The notes beneath the pieces are model-generated. The model saw only the letters and a list, made by a program, of their open reading frames with translations, ran no database searches and was not told where the DNA came from. Shown here in pieces: positions 23,875-37,000 of a stretch of 64,000 bases of DNA. Made by a program: the position numbers and the translations under genes. This stretch comes from Ochotona curzoniae. Its lineage: Eukaryota; Chordata; Mammalia; Lagomorpha; Ochotonidae. How positions within the stretch are numbered: position 1 is the stretch's first letter; the number at the start of each line of letters is the position of its first letter. The DNA is taken from the NCBI RefSeq assembly GCF_017591425.1, contig NW_024467101.1:11978918-12042917 (forward strand), given 5' to 3'.

Positions 23875-25077
23875 TCAGCTCCTGGTTGCCTGGGCAGAAC
23901 TTGGCGTGTTCTCGGGGACAGGCTTCCCTGATGGTCTGGAGGGGGCGGCTGGGCTCCTTGGTGTGGCCTGAGGCTCGTAGAAGAAGGAAGAAGACTCGCT
24001 CAGCTTGGTGTCCTGAGAGTCGGCGGTGGTAGACACGTCGGCCTCGCTGGATAGGTCTTCGGTGGAGAAGTTGAGGCTCCCGAGCTTGGCCAGGGAGTGC
24101 GAGCGCTTGAGCGGGGATGAGACGGTGAGGCCGGCCAGCCGGAGCCGCGTCTCGATCTCCTGCGTGCGCTGCTTCACCAGCCCAGGCTTCCCGCGCACGC
24201 TGTGGATGCTGTCGCTGCTGGAGCTCCGGGTCAGGTTGGAGCTCATGGATGATGAGGTGGGTGTGTAGCAGATGGTCTTCAGGAAGTCCTTTGTGAAACT
24301 ACTGGTGTGATCCAGGCGGCACAGGAAGGCCGGGGGGCTCCTCGGCCAGGCCGCTTCGGCGGCAGCCTGGGCTGGGGCGGTGTCTGACTTCTCCGGGCTC
24401 TCCTCGGGGATGCTGGCCTCTAGCCTGCTGGCCGGGCTATCCCTGCAGGAAGCCGCCGTGTCTGCCGGTGAGCCCTTGAGCCTCTCGAGCTCTTTGGTGT
24501 GCTTGCGGACCAGGCCAGCCTTCTGCAGCTGGATGATGGATTCCTGGTGTTGCATCAGGTAGCTGCTGGCTGCTGGCCTCTCGGTGTCGCCGCTGAACAG
24601 GAGCCGCAGGTCCTTGGCTGCCTTTGGGTCTTTCCTAGGTGCCGGCTCTTCCTTTGTCCTTTCTGGGCCAGGACATTGGCTCTGATCACAGTGAGAATTT
24701 TTCAAGAGGAGGCACAGCTTTGGAAGGACTTTTGAGGTCTCTCTGGAAGGTTCTAGAAGGCTCCCTGGTGACTCTGGGGTGGTCCCAGTGCCATTGCTGT
24801 CCGGCCTTCTTGAGCCTACTCCTGATGGGACGGGGAGGGTTTCGGCTGGGCCAGAGGCTGGCTTCTCCAGAGCTTTACACCTGCCAGATGTGTGGGTCAT
24901 GGGGGAGGAGGTGACGTGAGGCAGGAAGGCGGGCTGGGTGCAGATGGCGCCAGTGCGTGGATCTTCATGTGATTCCCTGAAGGCCTCGGGAGCCCCACTG
25001 GTGGGGGGGTACATGCAATCGGCACAGGACTTATAGGGTGGCTTCACTTTGTTAAGGATCCCAAATATGGCGTCGTG
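23875..25077 (-). CDS. SSH1: SSH1 exon 15, last coding exon (C-terminal tail)
   Basis: The acceptor is CTTGCAG|CACGACGCC and the exon opens in phase 0 with HDAIFGILNKVK. It encodes 400 residues and ends at TGA (23877-23875). It carries the long disordered tail with the conserved blocks SYLMQHQESIIQLQKAGLV, LDHTSSF and SSMSSNLTRSSSSDSIHSV, plus LKRSHSLAKLGSL. The last two match the serine sites known in human SSH1 (Ser937, Ser978) for 14-3-3 binding and protein kinase D control. The final dozen residues (ENTPSSAQATRS) differ from the human C-terminus as I recall it. Confidence 0.96.
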   Translation of the reverse strand, partial: HDAIFGILNKVKPPYKSCADCMYPPTSGAPEAFRESHEDPRTGAICTQPAFLPHVTSSPMTHTSGRCKALEKPASGPAETLPVPSGVGSRRPDSNGTGTTPESPGSLLEPSRETSKVLPKLCLLLKNSHCDQSQCPGPERTKEEPAPRKDPKAAKDLRLLFSGDTERPAASSYLMQHQESIIQLQKAGLVRKHTKELERLKGSPADTAASCRDSPASRLEASIPEESPEKSDTAPAQAAAEAAWPRSPPAFLCRLDHTSSFTKDFLKTICYTPTSSSMSSNLTRSSSSDSIHSVRGKPGLVKQRTQEIETRLRLAGLTVSSPLKRSHSLAKLGSLNFSTEDLSSEADVSTTADSQDTKLSESSSFFYEPQATPRSPAAPSRPSGKPVPENTPSSAQATRS

Positions 25078-28000
25078 CTGCAAGACGACAAGAACATGGT
25101 GAGAGGGCGCAGGCCTGGGTTTCAACCTCAACTAGGAGCAGGGGCTGGTGAGGAGGGCATGGGCTGGTGAGGAGGGCATGGGCTGGTGAGGAGGGCATGG
25201 GATGGGGCAAGTTCTGAAGTGGTAGCACTTGCACATCATTTAGAACAGGCACGGTGACCTCTTGGACGCCTTTATCTGCAAGTGACATGGGTCGGGGCAA
25301 GTGAGGACATGGTAGGTCCTTCTGGGAGCCAGGTGGGCAAACCACAGCTGCCCAGGACCTCCTTCCTCCATCCCTGCCTCCCTGCCTCCCTCTGAAACAC
25401 AGGCCAGCGGTCTTTCTTTTACATTAAGAATCTTTTTTTTTTTTTTAAAGTCAGATATACAGAGAAGAGGAGAGGAACAGAGGAAGATCTTCCATCTGAT
25501 ACTTTATTTCCCAAGTAGCCACAAGGGCTGGAGCTGTGCCGATCCCAAGCCAGGAGCCTGGAGCTCCTTCCGGGTCTCCCACACAGGGTGCAGGCTCCCA
25601 AGGTTTTGGGCCATCCTCGACTGCTTTTCCAGGCCATGAGCGGGGAGCTGGATGGGAAGCAGGGCTGCCGGGATTAGAACTGGCGCCCACATGGGATCCT
25701 GGCATGTGCAAGGTGAGGACTTTAGTCACTAGGCTACTGTGCTGGACCCTGAATCTATATCTAGAGGCTGACGTTGTGGAATAGCGGGTTGAAGCTGCCA
25801 CTTATAACCCTGGCTTTTCAGGTCACAGCGTCGGTTGGCTCCAGACCAAGCTGCTCCACTCCCCACCCAGCTGCCTGCTAGCATGCCTGGGAAATCATCT
25901 GGCCCTTGCACCCACCTGGAAGATCTGGATGGAGTTCTGGCTCCTGCCTTGGGCCCGTCCAGATGTGGCTGGTGCAGGAACTTGGGGAGTGAAGGAAGGG
26001 ATAGAGAACCCTCTCTTGGCCTCTTCTTCTCTTTACTCTGCCTTTCAAGTAATTCCTTACAAAAAAAAAAAAAAAACACCCACATCTGGGGTGTCTGCAG
26101 ACTACAAGGGGTCACCCTTCTGTCCAGCCAAAGTACTGCATGGTTCTAGAACCATCATCCAGCTACGGTCAGTGCAGACTTCAACTATGACCTAACACAG
26201 ATGCCTGTAGGGCTTGACAAAGCGGCCAGGTGGGGGTGGATTTTTTTCTTTCTTTTCACGTTATTTTAAAGGCAGAGGGAGAGAGAATGAGAGGGAAAGA
26301 GATCTTCTGGCTCATTCCCCAAAGGTCCACAGCAGCCAGGACTGGCCCAGGACAAAGCTAGGAGCTGAAACTTCATCCACATTTTCCACAGGGGTCCAAG
26401 CTTTTGGGCCATTTTCTGTGTCTTCCCAGGTGCATTAGCTGGGTTGGGAGTGGAGCAGCCGGGACTCCAGCCAGGCACGTGGATGTAGGATGCAGGTGTT
26501 TTCCAGGCAGTGGCTTAACTGCTGTGCCAACCCCAGCCAGAGGTAGGTTTTATGCCTTTCAGGGTCAACAGGGCTACAGGGTGGGGAGAACTCATTCAGT
26601 CCACACACCTCCTAGGCATCCTAAGGAATGCCTGCCTTGGCCATTGGGACTGCATGTAAGATGCCCTTGGGAGGTGCAGGTTCTGAGTCCCCTGAGCTGG
26701 TGTAAAGAGCAGGCGTGGGCTAGGCCCAGGGAGCAAGGAGCAGCCTGGGGCCGTGCACAGGAGTACAGGGCACAGGATGAGCCTGGGTACGTGGGCGGCA
26801 GAGTGACCTTCTAACATCACATATTTCTGTCCTCAGCATTCCCCCAGGTTCCTCTGTTGTCATGCTGCCAGTTTGCCTGTCAGCCCTGAGACGACATGCA
26901 GAACCCTTCCAGCATGCTGGGCAGCCCTGTAGACCACAGGAACCTTTTCAACTGCACCTTCCAAATACAACGCCTGCTGTCCCCGCCCCACAGCAGTGTT
27001 CACTCCTGTCCCTTGCACACCAAGCTCTCTCCACACTCCAGTGCCTAACATCTGTTCTTCCTGGGTCCACCAGGATGTCCCGGGCACCCTGCGTGGCTGA
27101 TCTGCCGTCACACCGGGCGTTCCTTTGTGACATCCATGTCCGCCCCCTCCTCCCCCGAGACCACACACACAGGGTGGTTTGACGCAGTTTCAGCCCTCAT
27201 CAACCCAACACGCTGAGCTTAATTGCCGGCATGCTCTCTCTGGGTCCCGTCTCCTAGGTGACACCATCAGCTGGTTGAGAAGAGCATGCTGTGTCCTCCA
27301 CTCCACCTCCCAGCCAAGCTGTGACTCCCAGCAAGGACAATCAGTCCTACCTGAAGTGGCTTCATCCTGAACTTCAGCTTATATACCCTCTGTCTTCAGG
27401 AGTGGGAAGAGTGGGCACTGACTGAAAAGGGATCTTGGGCTGGTGAGCTGGTGCAGTTAACCTCCTGGCTGCTGACACACTAGCTCTGTACCTAAATGCA
27501 CCTATCGCTTTTGCCAGCTCCCTGTCAATGGGATGGCTATGTTTTGGGTGAGCACAGTGTGGAAGCTGATACTTGCCCGTACAGAATTCACCAAATGCGA
27601 CAGCTGCAACTGTCTAATGGAGCTCAGCACTGCCACCGCTGTGGGAACGCCAGACAGTGATGTGGCAGAATGGTCATCAGTTTCTTTCTTTAAGACTAAT
27701 TTATTTTTATTGGAAAGGCAGGTTTTTACAGAGAGAAGAAGGAGAGAACAGAGAGATTTTTCATCCACTGGTTCACTCCCTAAATGGCTGCAATGCCTAG
27801 AGCTGAGCCAATCCAAAACTGGAAACCAGGAGTTTCTTTGGAGTCACCCATGAGGGTGCAGGAGCACAAGAACTTGAGCCATCTTCTGCTGCTTTCCCTG
27901 CAGCATACACACAGAGCTGGATTTGAAGTGGAGCAGTTGGGATGTGAACTGGTACCCACACGGGGTGTTAGTGCTTGCAGGCAGAGGATTAGCTTGCTAC

Positions 28001-31000
28001 ACCATCATGCCAGTCCTGACAATTCATTTCTTAGAGGTGGCAATGGCACGGTGGTTATGCCCCATAGTGAAGTGTTCATGAATAAAGTGAGACAAGGGCA
28101 TTTCACGAGTTTGCTTGAAACACAACTTGTACTTAAGGAGAGGGCCTGATGCTGTGGTGCAGCACATTAAGCCACTGTTTGTGATGTCAGTGTCCCAGCC
28201 ATTCTGCGTCCAATCTAGCTCCCTGTTAATGTAACTGAGAAGGCAATAAGTGCTCGGGTTCCTTGCTACCCATGTGGGAGACTCAGATGGAGTTTTTGGC
28301 TCCTTACCTTGACCCACCCTGGGTCTGTCTCGGATCTGGCTGTTAATGGGTATCTGGGGAGTAAATCATGGATAGAAGACCAATCTCTCTCTCTCGCTAA
28401 GTTTACTTTGCCTTTCTGGTTAATGATTCCAGTTTCCTGCCAAGGTTGATGCTGGAAGATAGCTGTGATAGCTCAAGTGAGGGGCCCTGCTCACGCGGGG
28501 GAGGCCCGAGTTCCCAGTTCCGGGCCCAGCTGGTGTAGGCATTTGGGGAACAAACCAAGGGATGGAGTGCATGTTCTTTCTCTGAAAAAAAGTGATCTTT
28601 AAAGAAGCCAAGTGTGTTTTAATACAAAAATTTGTGAAATTCATATATATGAGGGGTCGTCAAATAGTTCATGTAGGGGCCTGAAATGATGGTTCAATAG
28701 CTAAAAATTCACCTTGCAAATGCTAGGATCCCTTATGGGTGCTGATTCATGTCCTGGGTACTCCAGTTCCCATCCAGCTCCCTGCTAGTGGCCTTGGAAG
28801 GCAGTAGAGGATGGCCCAAGGCCTTGGGACCCTGCACCCAAGTGGGAGACCTGGAAGAAGCTCCAGGCTTCAGATTGGCTCAGCTCTGGCCATTGCGGCC
28901 ACTTGGAGAGTGAACCGGCTGATTGAGAATCTTGCTGTCTCTTCTCCGTAAATCTGATCTGCCTTTCCAATAAAAATAACAACAACAAAAAAAGCTGAAT
29001 GTGCTTCAAAAAAACAAAAGTTCATGTGGGGTGCATATTAAAAAAACGACATGTGAATTTCTAAATATTTTTGCAACAAAATAAACTAATACCCCAGTCT
29101 TTCTGGGAGTTTCTCAAAGTATTATGCGGTACAGTGATTTGTTTCAGACCAATCTGTGGCACAGGAAAATGGGCAGATGGGATGACATGTGAAACAGTTT
29201 GGAGCTGAGCGGTAAGCTCCATGCTTCACATCTCACAGAAGGAGCAATGGGCTGGGGGCCCCAGGTGAGAAGTAAAGGAGGTACCAGGGGCGGTGACCCA
29301 TGACACATGTGGGTAATGTCGGTGCCATCATCCTCTGAAACGAGCCTGCTGGCCATCAGAGGGGATAGCTGCCAGCCCAGCAAGGTGTAGCGGTGAGGAG
29401 AGCCGAGAGGAGTGCCCCGAATGCCTGCCCTCCACCTGCCTACCTCAAAGTCGTCTGGGCAGCTCCTCTTGCTGTTGTTGTTGTTAAGGTTTTCTCGGTT
29501 GAGCAGCGTTGGGGAGCGCACCCACCTCCCAGCTCTTGGGCCTTCCTCCTTGTCCATCTCGTCCCCCTGCGGACAGGGGTCGCTTTGGGCTTTGGGGTTA
29601 CCGAATTCAAGTCTCTTCTTCACATCTTTCTCAGGGAGCCCAGGACTTGCCGGGAGGGGTCTGGCTGGCCTGTGTGCCTCAGCGGGCTGAGGAGCCTCCT
29701 CTGGCAGCGTGTCCCGTTCCAGATCCTCCAGCTGTACCAGGCTGTCTGCCTCCTCATCTGGGGAGTGCAGGAGGGGGTCCGAGAGGCGTCGGAAACAGCA
29801 GGGGAGTGGGGAACCCCCAGGGAGCCTGCTGCTGGGGAAGCCGGGCTGGGTGGCATCGTCCAAGCAGGACAGCCTGGTTTCATCATCCAGAGACTCGGGT
29901 AAGCAGTCACTGGGGGCTGCAGGGTCATCCACTGGTGGCTGGAGGCTGCTTTCTGTCTGAGGGCGCCAGAGCTTGTTGTGTCGTTGTTTGCTGGGGGCAG
30001 AGAGAGCAAAGGAGGCTGGTCAAGGCACACAGTGCCCAGGGGGGTTCCAGAAAGGAGGAGGCAGGGGCAGCCCGACATCGAGTATGAACAAGGGGGTTCA
30101 AGTGTGAGTTTCATGACTCAATTTGTTGAAGCCACCTGTTTTCAGAACCCAAGCATGAGAAACCGTACGGGGACCCCACACACCAATGAGGCGCCCGTGA
30201 GAGGCCTTATGTGACTTTTTGGCACTCGATGATAACATGGAGGCTCGGCTTGCAACCTGCATTTTTCATTTTGTGAACTTGGCCCCACAGTGAGGCTTTA
30301 TCTCCCAGCTGCTCTGTCACAGGCAAACACCAATTGGCTTCTGCCTGGACTGCAGGGCAAGGAAGAGGCCCATAGTGGAGGGCATGGAGAGATACACTCA
30401 CATTCATGGAACTGGAGGTACATAATATACATGGTTGAGCAAAGACATCAGAAACACCTGCTTTAGGGGCTGGCGCATTGGCTCAACTTGCTAATCCTAC
30501 ACCTCCAAGTGCTGGCATCCTGTATGGGAACAGGTTCACATCCCAGTCGCCCACTTCCCATCCAGCCCTCTGCTTCTAGCCTGGGAAAGCAGTGGAGGAT
30601 GGTCCAATATCTTGGGACCCCGCTCCTGCATGGGAAATCTGAAGAAGCTCCTGGCTTTGGGTGTTGCGGCAATTTGGGGAGTGAACAAGCAGGTAAAAGA
30701 TGTTTCTGTCTCCCCTTCTCTGTATGAATCTGCCTTTCCAATAAAAATAAATAAAAGAGAGAGAGGGGAAAAAAAAGAAAAGCAAATACCTAACTTTGGG
30801 CATCAGTAATGGCAGGTCAGGTTTTAAATGATATTTTCTAATACTGTAGTTTTTAGTAAAGATTTGTTTATTTGAAAGGTAGAGTGACAGAGAAACGACA
30901 GATAACAGACAAAGAAATCTCCATCTGCTGGTTATTTTCTCAAATGGCTGCAATAACAGAGTTGGGCCAGGCTGAAACCAGGAGTCAGGAACTACATTTG

Positions 31001-34000
31001 GGTTTCCCATTTGGGTAGCAGGGACCCATTTTCTGCTGCCTCTTAGGAGCATAACCAGGGAGCTAGTTCAGAAACAAAGCATCCAGGACTCAAACTAGCA
31101 CTGCCATGGGATGCCAGAGTTTCTAGGAGCAGTTTAATGTGCAGTGCCAGCACACTGGCCCAGGACCACCGCTTTTATGACACAAGGTGGGGACGGTGTG
31201 TGGTCCCTAGACCTCAGAGTGACATCATCACAGGCTGGGAGGGTTGTAGAGGCAGTGAAGCGTGCCTGGGTGGCAGGGGTGGTCCAGGTTTGCTGCTGAT
31301 CCTCGGGGCCGGGGAAACGCTGTCTGCACCATGTGCACCTTCTGCTGGGCTGTGAAGGTCAGTGCAGTGCTCCTGTGAACCCTGACCCCTGGCTGGGCTG
31401 CAAAGGTGCTGCTGCCAGAAGTGACTGACAGGTGCTTGTTGCCCTAATCTCCCACCAGCCCCCAATCTGGAGAGCCTGCTGAGATACTTTTCAGGTGACA
31501 GTGAAGGAGTCCAAGGGTGGCTAGAGTGAGGGTACTGCAGTTTTCCCAAACTTGGACAAGAAGCCACCGGATGGAGCTGCTGGCCTCTTTCCAACACGAG
31601 CCAGGGATGGAAGGGAGCAGGAAGAGTGAGTCCTGAGCAGCTGGCCTGTGTCTGAAGGGTCTGGGGTGCTGGCGGCTCCTCTCTGCCTAGCCTCCTGACT
31701 TCCCTAGTGCCAGTGTCTGCTGGGAGTACATGACAGAACAAGGCAGGCTCTCAGAGCCAGGTCCTTACCCATGCCCTGGAAAAGCAGGAGACCTTGTACT
31801 TTGTAGAACCCTTTGGGGTAGGAGTTAAGCAGCTGGGTGGTGGGGAAGCAGGGTGGTTGGCCAGCACGCTGGCATATCAGGTACACCTGCCACCTGGGAC
31901 GCTGGCTGGAGTGCTGGCTGCTCTACTTCCAATCCAGCTTCCTGCTTAGGGTCTGGGAAATGTGGGAGAAGATGGCCCAAGTCCTGAGATGGCCCTGCTC
32001 CCACATGGGAGACCTAGAAGACGCTTTTGTTTTTTTGCCTGGCCCAGCCTTGACTGTTATAGTTATCTGGGGAGTGAACTAGCAGTTGGAAGATTTGTGT
32101 CTCTTCCTCTACCTGTAAATTCTGCCTTTCCAATGCAAGAAAAGCATCTGCAGGGTTTGGAGTTTGGATGCTGAGCCCAGCACTTAGGATGACCACATCA
32201 AAGCACCTGCTGTTTAATTCCTGTTTCTAGCTTCCCACCTGAGTTCCCTGCTGGGGTGTGGTATGCACCCTGGGAGGCAGCGCTGATGGCTTCCTACCAC
32301 ACTTGGAGTGTGTTGCCAGTTCTGTGCAACCCAGCCTTGGGAAGGGAACCAGCAGGTGGTACATCTCTCTTTGTCTTGCAGTAGGAAGCAAGCAAAGGGA
32401 GGGAGAAAGAAAGAAAGGGAGCCAGCACTTGCGTCATGTGAGTGGGGTCACCTGGTGTTGGCCTTTTTGTGACTGATTTTTTTCACCTGGCACAATGTGC
32501 CCTAGGTTTACCTGTGCTGTGGCAGGTGTCGGAATTTTCTGACTAAGGCTGAGTAATACTCCAGTTGTCCGTACAACTGTAGTGTGCTTACCACTCGCTC
32601 ACCGTGAATGTCAGTCACTTCTACCTGGTGGTTACTGGGAACAACACTGCTATGAGTTCTTGCTTCCAGTTTTTAAAAAAACATGTGAAAATGTATTTAT
32701 TTTGAGTTCCATTTGAAAGGTAGAGACAAACAGAGAAGGCTCTGCCATCTGTTTCCATTTACAAATGCCCACAGAAGCCAGAAGCCAGGAACTCCATCTG
32801 GATCTCCCACATGGGTGGCAGGAGTCCAGGTCCTGGAATCCTCAACTGCTGCCTCCCAGGGCGTCAGCAGGAAGCTGGAACTGGGAGCAAGGCCAGGATG
32901 TGAACTCAGGCACACGGTGCTGTTATACATTCAGCTGGATTTTTAGCCTGGAAGAAACAAGCTAAGACTCAGGGGGACTGACATGCCCTCCCTGCCTGCT
33001 CACAGGTGCACAGCCTGGCCATCTGCCCTGCAGTCCTGGGCTTGCCTTGCACCAAAGCCTGGGCAGGGGACGTGGTGCCAAGCAGAGACTCATGCCCCGG
33101 ACAAACAATTAGACACCAGCCCTCCCACATCAGAACAAGAGCCAAAACAGGTCAACCCTGCCTCCACCCATTTGATTGAGGACCTCCTGTTCTAGGCAGG
33201 GCTTCTCTGACACCTACCTGGCGTCCAGGATGCCCTCGTACTCGGACAACTGCCTCATGAAGCCAGCGTTGGGCCGTGCGATGCTGCGCTTTTGCTTTAC
33301 GTAGTTGTATGCTTTCTCCAGAGGCCAGCCGAACTCCTTCATGGCATAGGCGATGACGGTGGACGCCGAGCGGCTGACGCCCATCTTGCAGTGCACCAGG
33401 CACTTGGAGTGGTTTCTCCTGCGGGACCGTGCGCAGAGGAAGAGTCAAAAGCCTTCCATGGTATCGCTTCTGGTTGTGCCCAAACCCTCTGTGCACAGAG
33501 CAGGGTCTGCACGCACTCTGGGGGAATCACTGCTGTGCAAACCAATTGGTACAGAATGAGACATATGTCCTCACTGTGCCCAGGCTAGCAGGAACATGGC
33601 AGGGACCTTCCCCAGTGGCCGGTGATCCAGGACCTTGGCCTAGGAAGCCACTGAGCAGCTAGAGAGATGCTTGCAGAAGCTACTCAGCTGTGTCAGTAGA
33701 TGGAGGTGGTGAAGAAACTGCTGTGGCCAACAGGGTCAGCAGGCAAGAATGGCAGCCAGGGGAGGCAGAGGGCCTGCTGCAGGGACTCAGGCATGGCTGA
33801 TTGGCTGGACACGGGGGTGGGGAAGAGGCTTTCTGGACACTGCTTTGCTCAAGGAGAGGAGGGAAGGCTGAACTGGTGGGGCAGCACCTGGGCCACTTTT
33901 TACATTGTTATATATTACCCCTCCCCAGTCTCTGTGCCTTTCTCTGAGTGTTTCTCCAAAGGCTGCCAAGGCAACTTCAGGTCCACGTTCTTGGGGACGG

Positions 34001-37000
34001 CACCAGAACTGAGGTTTGGGTAAAGACATACTATGGAGCTCTGACTCGAAGGGGCGCTTCTCCATGAGGCAACACGCTGTAATACAGAGGAGTAGGCTGA
34101 GCACACCATGGCACTGGGGAGAGCAGTGAGCGCTCAGGGGCGTGGGGCTGAGTGGATGTCTGCCGGGGACAGGGAGGCTGGCGGTAACATGGGGGACAGG
34201 GGACAGAAGAGAGCCACAGTCCTGGGCTCAAGGCTCAGGGATGGGTGGGGCTCTCCTCTTTTCCCCTCCTTTGGCTCAGCGACTCCCTAGGGGGACAGCT
34301 TCTAAGAGCTTTCACTTGTGGTTGGATCTTGCAGAAAACCAAGGTCAAATGTCATGAACAAGGACAAGTGGGAGAGAAAGAACACACGAGGCCTCGGGGT
34401 AGGGAAGACTGCTGGCGTTTCCTGGAAACCATGGGCTGACTGGACACCCAGGGTGATGTCCTGGGCACCTGGGGGCTACTGCCTGACCAGCACCTGTCCT
34501 CGAGCCAGCCCAGGCACGTACTCACTTGGCCTTGTTTATGAAGTGATATGCCTCATTCCAGTGGGCTAGCAGGTCTGTGGTCTCTTCGTCGTAGACACGG
34601 ATGTTATGGTAGGCAAACAGGCCAGGGAAAAAGTTATCTATTTCTCTGGTGACGTTTAAGATGTAGTCAACCCTGCAAAAAGATAAACAACAACAAGAAA
34701 TCATGTTTGTGCAATCAGAAAGAGAAACTACATATTAAAAAAACAAACTCAAATGCCAAAGTAACAAACAAGCAAAAGGAAACTGGCTAGAGGAAAAAAA
34801 TATGTTAAAGACACATGAATGAAGGGTGGACATTTGTGGTGGGACTTCTGGTTTTCCTTCAAAGTAATGATTTTTTGGGTAATTTCGAAATGCCCTCCAT
34901 ATGAGACTGTATTATATTTATTCTAAAAAGAAAAATCTTGTTTTTAAAAAGCCTTTCATTTAAAGTCTTCCTAAGCACTGTTAATTCTGGAGACAAAATG
35001 CATGTGCTACTTAAGTGCATTCTACACTCCCTGAACTTCAAAATATACAATTCCCTAGAGTATACAAAGCTTTTTTCATTTCTAAAGTCCCCACTCTTAA
35101 AGAGTTAAAAAGCAGCAAATATCCATCCATTATTTATGTCCTTGGGAACTGCCTTAAATCCTTTTTGCACCAAGGCAGGATATAAATAAGTAAGGGGGAC
35201 GGAAGAGCTTCAAACTTAATCAATCATTTTTATGAGTAGAAGACCAGAAGAGTTACAAGACATTTTGAATTGGTTTCACAAGAAAATCCAGATACCTACT
35301 TGAAAACAGAAACAAAAACAAAACCTTTGAAGGCCGCGCACTGATTCCCGGCAGCACTTCGGCACAGACAGCATCCGTCTCTGTGCATGTGCAGAGCGCT
35401 CAGTGTTGCAACAGCCACCTCCTAACCAGCAGTTCTCAGGATATATTTTAGGGTTTGTTTAGTCTTCATTTTCAAATGTGGTCACTCAAGAATGCCATCG
35501 TGTCAGACCCAATGTGGTTGTGTTGTTTAAAAAAAAAAAAATGTCCAGACATCTGTTCTCGAGGGTCTGGGTTTAAGTGCTTTTCTTTGTTTCTGAAGCT
35601 GAGCACTTCCTGGTCAGGTTCCCGCCAGGTACCAAGGATAACCAGGGATGACAACAGCGGAGGTGAATGGTCCAGGGACCGGGGCTGTTGATCGGCACTA
35701 TGGCCTGTGGAGACTCAGCAACTCCAGACTGAGCCACAGCACACCACTTGGGCATGATTTAGAAGGTCGTAAATTATTTAGGACATCACCCTTTACAGCA
35801 CATCTGTTTAGTTATGCAAATCTTCCCCATCAGTTACTTCGGAGACCTGGGTGGGCGTAGGCCATTAGGACCTCTGGCCTCGCTCTTGCTGAGCTGTCTA
35901 GAAGGACACAGGGAGACGAGGGGCGCAGACTCACCCTGAACCCTGCAGTTCCTCCAGATTGGATGCATTCCATTCAGAACCCTGGGGGACAGATCACACA
36001 AACCCCTATGAGTGTCACATGCCAGCCAGCTGCACAGCTGCTTCCGGGATGGAGGAGTCTGCCCTAGCCCTGACTGAAAGGCCTTGGAGGACAGCAGGGT
36101 GCTCTCAGCATTGTCCACGTGCCAAGAGCAAGCCCAGGAAACCCTTGCTCCCGCCTCTCCTGCTTTCTTGCCTGGGATCCCAGTGGGGTCACCTCACCAC
36201 ATGTGACACCCTGCCACCTCCCCCTCAGGGGCACTTGCACATACCACTGATGACAGCAGAACTTGTCCAGCTTTTCTGGCAAGCATTTTAATAATGTCAC
36301 AGAGCTTCCCAGTAGCTCCATTTACAAAAAGCAAAAGCTATCTTGAGAAACAATCAGAATGTGCATGGCTGCTGACAGACAGTTCAGGCTAGACAGAGAG
36401 AAATAGGTAAAAGAAGCAGCCTTTAAAACAAATAGGCCTTTGGGTGAATATCTGACAGCCCGGGGAAATGGCATTTAAATGGGAAAAAAAAACTGTTAAA
36501 AGAAAGCAGGCTAAGGGTTGGAACCATGGTGCAGTAAAGTAAGCTGTCACCTGGAACACAAGAATTCCTGCATGAGTGCCAGTCCCAGCTGCTTCACTTC
36601 TGATCCAGCTCTCTGCTAACACACCTGGGAAAGCAGCAGAAGTTGGCCCAAGTCCTTGGGCCCTTGCCACCAACGTGAGAGATGAGATGGAGTTCCAGGC
36701 TCCTGGCTTCAGCCTGGCCCAGAACCCACCACTGCGGTCATTTGAGAGTGAACCAACAGATGGAAAATCTCTCTGTAACTGTCTTTTTTTTTTTTTTTTT
36801 TTTATCTTAGGGGGTTTATTCCAGCAGGACAGGGAAAGGGGGAAGAGGGAAGGGGGGCCAAAAGGAGCTCTGTAACTGTCTTTTAAATAAATAGAAGTAG
36901 GGTACAAAACTACATACACAAAAATAGTAGAATCCTTTTCTTCCTTCCTTCCTCCTTCCGTCCCTTTTTCCTTCCCTCCTTTCAAGAAGCTGTTTGGGTT

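Larger units (their letters stand above)
25078..29443 (-). other. SSH1: SSH1 intron 14
   Basis: GT-AG intron. The acceptor side has a 19-bp minisatellite. The interior holds several C-SINEs and one mariner-like element carrying a C-SINE. Positions 26545-27430 are unique; nothing is recognised there, and 27437-27660 may be a worn C-SINE. Confidence 0.85.
29991..33217 (-). other. SSH1: SSH1 intron 13
   Basis: GT-AG intron containing C-SINEs and an L1 3' end fragment. About 30010-30460, 31165-31840 and 32946-33217 are unique sequence with nothing seen. Confidence 0.85.
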
